Source of the DNA: an uncultured Bacteroidia bacterium | GTDB taxonomy: Bacteria > Bacteroidota > Bacteroidia > Bacteroidales > UBA932 | Direction: 5' to 3' | NCBI GenBank assembly: GCA_902781705.1 | Contig: CACZKE010000005.1 | Span: 1-64,000, forward strand | Length of the DNA: 64,000 bases | Shown: piece after piece, positions 60,476-64,000 of the stretch | How positions within the stretch are numbered: position 1 is the first letter of the stretch | Layout: each line of letters opens with the position of its first letter | The notes under the pieces: generated by a model | Database searches by the model: none | What the model was told of the DNA's origin: nothing | Seen by the model: only the letters and a program-made list of their open reading frames with translations | Translations under genes and position numbers: made by a program

Positions 60476-63400
60476 TCACTCGAAGAATCCGAAGGCGGCG
60501 ATCTGGTGGATCATCTGGGTGATATACTCGCTGGAGGTGTCGCTCCAGCTGAAGCCCAGCCGGTGCAGCACGTTGCAGGTATAGCGGTTGTCCCGTTCGA
60601 TCGTCAGGGCGCGCTGTCCATGCGCCACATCCTGGTAGGCCAGCATGGCGGCCAGCAGCTTCGCCTTCTCCGGATCCTGTCCGGCCACGGCGACGGCCTG
60701 CTGGAACTCGTCGAGTTCCACGAAGCGCATGGACCCGCCTTCTTTCTCCATCACCGTCAGGATGTCGCCCAAAAGTTCCGTGTGGTTGTTGAACGGCTGG
60801 AACACCGTGCAATCCTTCGGCGTGGACGCAAGGAGGACCACCGCCTTCGCCGTCTCGTCGATCGGAGACATTTCCGTGGGCTCGTCGTAACTGTCGACAG
60901 GGCAGCAACCCAGGGTGTGGAACATCTTGAGACGGCCCATGTAACTGTTGGAGTTGAAGTTGGCCTGGAACTCACCATCGGAACTGCGCGGGGAGAGGTT
61001 GCCCACGCGCATCACCTTGGCATTCAGCCCATGGTGGGCGACGGCCTCCAGGATCAGGCGCTCGGCCAGGAACTTCGAATGGATGTAGCGGTTGTCCAGG
61101 AACTGGCCGAACCAGAGTTTCCGTTCGTCCAGCTCAGGAACCGGACGGCCGTCTCCGCGGTCGATCCAGATTTCGCCCACGGAGGTGGTGGAGATATGGA
61201 CGAGCCGGGCATGGGTGCGCAGGCAGAATTCCACGCAGCGCCGTGCGCCGCCGATATTCACGTCCTCGATGTCGGTTCCCTTGGAGAAATGCTTCACGTT
61301 GGCCGCCGAATTGAACACCGTATCGATGGTCGGATACCCCTCCGGGATGGCCTTGCCGAAATCGGCCGTGACATCGCCGCAAACGACGAAGAGGCGCTTG
61401 CCGAACAGGTCGGCGAACGAGGTCTCGAAATAGTAGAAGAGGAGGTTCTTCAGCCGGTGTTCGGCCGTCTCCTGGCTCTTGGAACGCACCAGGCAGGTGA
61501 TCGTCGTCGCATCAGAGTCGATAAGCTCGCGAAGCAGGTGGATGCCGAGGTATCCCGTCGCTCCGGTCAGGAGGACGTTGCCCAGCGTCTGCCTTTCGCC
61601 TTCCAGGAAGGTCTTCACGTTGTTCCGCTGCAGGATGGCGTCGATGCCGCTGTAATCGAAGCTCTCCACGACGGTGTCGGTCTCCGCCGCCGGGGCAGCT
61701 CCGCTCACGAACTGCGCCAGCAGGCGCGGCGTGGGATGGTCGAAGACCTCGCCGTAGGCCACATGCTTGCCGGCCTTGTCGGCTTCGATGATGACCTTGG
61801 TCACCATGAGGGACGTGCCGCCCAGCTCGAAGAAGTTGTCCGTGGCGCCCACCTTGTCCAGGGACAGGATCCCGGCGAAGATGTCGCAGAAGAGCTTCTC
61901 CAGCTCGCCTTCCGGAGCCACGTACTCGCGCTCCTCGACCTGGATCTGCGGGGCCGGCAGGGCACGGCGGTTCACCTTCTGGTTCTGGTTCAGCGGGATG
62001 GCGTCGATCTGCATCGTGGCGGCAGGGACCATGTACGGCGGCTTGCGCTCCTTGATGAAGGCGTTCAGCGCCTGTACGTCCACCTTTTCGTCGCTGACGA
62101 TGTAGGCAGCGATGAATTTTCCGCCGTTCGGATAATCGAAGGCCTGGACGGTGGCGTCCTTGATGCCCTTGAATTCCCGGATCACCGCTTCCACTTCCTT
62201 GAGTTCGATGCGGAAGCCGCGGATCTTCACCTGGCCGTCGCTGCGGCCCACGAACTGGATGTTGCCGTCCGGGAGATAGCGGACCACATCGCCCGTCCGG
62301 TAACAGCGGAGGCCGTTCCACTCGATGAAGGTCGCGGCCGTCTTTTCCGGAAGATTCAGGTAGCCGCGGCCCACCTGGGGACCCGATACCAGCAGTTCGC
62401 CCACGGCACCGAGCGGGAGGCGGTTCATATCCTTGTCCACGACGAAAAGACGCAGGTTGTCCAGCGGTTTGCCGATGGGAGCGTTCTGCTCGAACTCCTT
62501 CATCGGATAGGTGGTCGTGAAGATGGTGCATTCGGTAGGACCGTAGCCGTTGTGGAACTGATAGCCGGTCGGAGGGTTGAGCGGCAGCACCTTCTCTCCG
62601 CCCACGGAGAGGTGGCGGAGGGAATGGTTCTCGCAGTTCATGGCGAACTGGCAGCCCACCTGCGTGGTCATGAAGGAGTGCGTAACCCCTTCTTCGTCAA
62701 AGTATTTGTTCAAATCCGGGAGGTTCAGGCGGATGTCGTCGCCGACGATGACGACGGCCGCGCCCGTGGTGAGCGCCGGATACATGTCCATCATGCAGGC
62801 GTCGAAGCCGAAGGAGGCATAGGCGGCCACCTTGTCACCCGGCTTGAGCCCGTAGTAACGCCGGTACCAGTGACAGAAAGCCACGAGGTTCCGATGCTCC
62901 AGTTGGCAGCCCTTGGGCTGGCCGGTGGAGCCGGATGTGTACAGCAGGATGAAGAGGTCCTCCGGCCTGGGGTCGCGCCCCGCAACACCGGGCTCCGGCC
63001 GGACATCGGCCAAGTCCTTCGTCAGCAGCACCGGTCCCTGGTAATCCACCTTTTCCAGCAATTCCTCCTCGGCGATGAGGAGTTTGGCGGAGGCGTCCTG
63101 CATCATGAAGTTCAGGCGCTCGGCGGGGTAACTGGGATCCAGCGGCTGGTAGGCGCAGCCGGACTTGAGTACGCCCAGGGCGGAGAGGACCATCCATTCG
63201 CTGCGGCCGATGAGGATGGACACCACGGTCTCGGGGCCCTCGCCGGCGATCTTCCGGACCTGCGCCGCAATGGCGTCGGTCTTTTCGTCCACCTCCTTGT
63301 ACGTAAGCCGTACGTCATGATACACGACGGCCAGGTTGTCCGGCGTCTCGGCGGCCTGGGCACGGAACAGGGAAACGATGGTCTGCGCGGCGTCATAGTC

Positions 63401-64000
63401 CACGTCCGTGACGTTGAAGCCGTCCAGCAGGGCCGTCTGCTTCTTGTCCACCAGGGACAGGCCGCGAAGCGGGGCCTCGGCATCGGCGGCAAAGGTGCTG
63501 ACGGCCTTCACCACGCTCCGGGCGAGACTCTGCATCATGGCCTCGCTGTACTTGCCGTTGTCATATTCGATAGCCACGGAGGGCTTGCCCTCCACCTCGG
63601 TGATATAGAAGGCAATCTTGAACTTGGGAACGTTGAGTTCCATGGTTTCGTCGACCTGGACCGGTTTTCCGCCCACGCGGTACTCGCTGAGGACGCCGAT
63701 CTGGTAGGCGAACATGATGTCGGCCTTGAGGTCGTAGTCGGCGGCGATGCGGGCGAAAGGATAGTTCTCATGGGCGAGGGTCTGTTCGAAGGTTCCCGCG
63801 CTCTCGTGCAGGAACTCCTTCACGCTCTGCGTGCCGATCTTCGAACGGAGCGCCAGGGTGTTCACGAACATGCCCATGGTATTGGAAACCTTCAGGTTGC
63901 TGCGGCCGTTGGAGATGGTGGTGATGCACACGTCGTCGCTGCCCGAGAAACGGGCCAGACTGTAGAAGACGGCGCTCAGCAGGACGGCGGAAGGATTGAC
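60476..64000 (-). CDS. Nonribosomal peptide synthetase, C-A-PCP-reductase module (5' end missing)
   Basis: The reading frame is open to the window edge, so the N-terminus lies beyond 64000; at least 1174 residues are seen. It begins in a condensation domain (DDVCITTISNGRSN, TMGMFVNTLALRS). The adenylation domain follows (LFILLYTSGSTGQPKGCQLE, FGFDACMMDMYPAL, NGYGPTECTIF, YRTGDVVRYLPDGNIQFVGR, NQNQKVNRRALP), then a carrier domain (DNFFELGGTSLMVTKVI, Ser for phosphopantetheine) and a terminal thioester reductase (VLLTGATGYLGIHLLREL, YIHSKFLAERLI with Tyr and Lys). The reductase should release the product as an aldehyde or alcohol; gut bacteria use such NRPS to make dipeptide aldehydes and pyrazinones. 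No export or tailoring gene is seen downstream. Confidence 0.93.
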   Translation of the reverse strand, partial: VNPSAVLLSAVFYSLARFSGSDDVCITTISNGRSNLKVSNTMGMFVNTLALRSKIGTQSVKEFLHESAGTFEQTLAHENYPFARIAADYDLKADIMFAYQIGVLSEYRVGGKPVQVDETMELNVPKFKIAFYITEVEGKPSVAIEYDNGKYSEAMMQSLARSVVKAVSTFAADAEAPLRGLSLVDKKQTALLDGFNVTDVDYDAAQTIVSLFRAQAAETPDNLAVVYHDVRLTYKEVDEKTDAIAAQVRKIAGEGPETVVSILIGRSEWMVLSALGVLKSGCAYQPLDPSYPAERLNFMMQDASAKLLIAEEELLEKVDYQGPVLLTKDLADVRPEPGVAGRDPRPEDLFILLYTSGSTGQPKGCQLEHRNLVAFCHWYRRYYGLKPGDKVAAYASFGFDACMMDMYPALTTGAAVVIVGDDIRLNLPDLNKYFDEEGVTHSFMTTQVGCQFAMNCENHSLRHLSVGGEKVLPLNPPTGYQFHNGYGPTECTIFTTTYPMKEFEQNAPIGKPLDNLRLFVVDKDMNRLPLGAVGELLVSGPQVGRGYLNLPEKTAATFIEWNGLRCYRTGDVVRYLPDGNIQFVGRSDGQVKIRGFRIELKEVEAVIREFKGIKDATVQAFDYPNGGKFIAAYIVSDEKVDVQALNAFIKERKPPYMVPAATMQIDAIPLNQNQKVNRRALPAPQIQVEEREYVAPEGELEKLFCDIFAGILSLDKVGATDNFFELGGTSLMVTKVIIEADKAGKHVAYGEVFDHPTPRLLAQFVSGAAPAAETDTVVESFDYSGIDAILQRNNVKTFLEGERQTLGNVLLTGATGYLGIHLLRELIDSDATTITCLVRSKSQETAEHRLKNLLFYYFETSFADLFGKRLFVVCGDVTADFGKAIPEGYPTIDTVFNSAANVKHFSKGTDIEDVNIGGARRCVEFCLRTHARLVHISTTSVGEIWIDRGDGRPVPELDERKLWFGQFLDNRYIHSKFLAERLILEAVAHHGLNAKVMRVGNLSPRSSDGEFQANFNSNSYMGRLKMFHTLGCCPVDSYDEPTEMSPIDETAKAVVLLASTPKDCTVFQPFNNHTELLGDILTVMEKEGGSMRFVELDEFQQAVAVAGQDPEKAKLLAAMLAYQDVAHGQRALTIERDNRYTCNVLHRLGFSWSDTSSEYITQMIHQIAAFGFFE

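Overview
The window is about 60% G+C and looks like chromosomal DNA of a Bacteroidota member, most likely an uncultured, high-GC gut or rumen Bacteroidales. The grounds are TonB/Sus-type outer-membrane proteins, many lipoproteins, DUF4876, DUF6850 and fimbrillin-like families, a type III glutamine synthetase, a fused SecDF, an S46 dipeptidyl-peptidase, and repeated Bacteroidetes promoters (TTG, 19-20 nt, TAnnTTTG). I cannot place it more finely.

Layout. 0.1-2.7 kb: two tandem TonB-type energy transducers and a ThiL-fold protein that has lost its catalytic acids. 2.7-9.5 kb: dnaE behind a palindromic operator-like site, a DUF554 membrane protein, and a divergent radical-SAM / lipoprotein / outer-membrane-protein set. 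9.5-12.4 kb: an alpha/beta hydrolase and a GH5-GH26 fusion lipoprotein (mannan breakdown). 12.4-14.9 kb: a structured leader or small RNA ending in an intrinsic terminator just ahead of glnN. 14.9-18.6 kb: a CAT-anticodon tRNA and rpsL-rpsG-fusA-rpsJ, with rpsJ cut off from the rest of the S10 operon. 18.6-29 kb: polysaccharide and peptide degradation (GH88, heparinase II/III-like lyase, GH2, S9 peptidase), plus nitroreductase and GNAT genes. 29-33 kb: an unusual phosphoribosyltransferase with a CodB-type permease, then MGMT-like, CutC and RidA proteins. 33-36 kb: secDF.

36.3-50.6 kb is the largest accessory block: a PD40-repeat protein, a membrane-bound LytTR regulator overlapping an SSS symporter, then one operon encoding a TonB-dependent receptor, a DUF4876 lipoprotein, two tandem DUF6850 barrels, a fimbrillin-like/Fib_succ_major lipoprotein and a DPP7-like S46 peptidase. 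It reads as a regulated surface uptake and peptide-processing system without SusD, and is the best candidate for an undescribed system. 50.6-57.6 kb is housekeeping (glyS, folK, sufT, sufE, sufS, ruvA, mnmG). It carries three parS-like 16-mers within 2.3 kb and two large inverted repeats, so it may lie near the replication origin. 57.6-64 kb: ybeY, a STAS protein and a SpoIIE phosphatase-kinase fusion (a partner switch), and the 3' part of an NRPS gene (C-A-PCP-reductase) running off the window.

A short repeat (core TGTCATTCCGAGCGAAGCGA) recurs at least five times. It lies in frame inside GH88, GNAT and MnmG coding sequences and directly upstream of ruvA and glyS.
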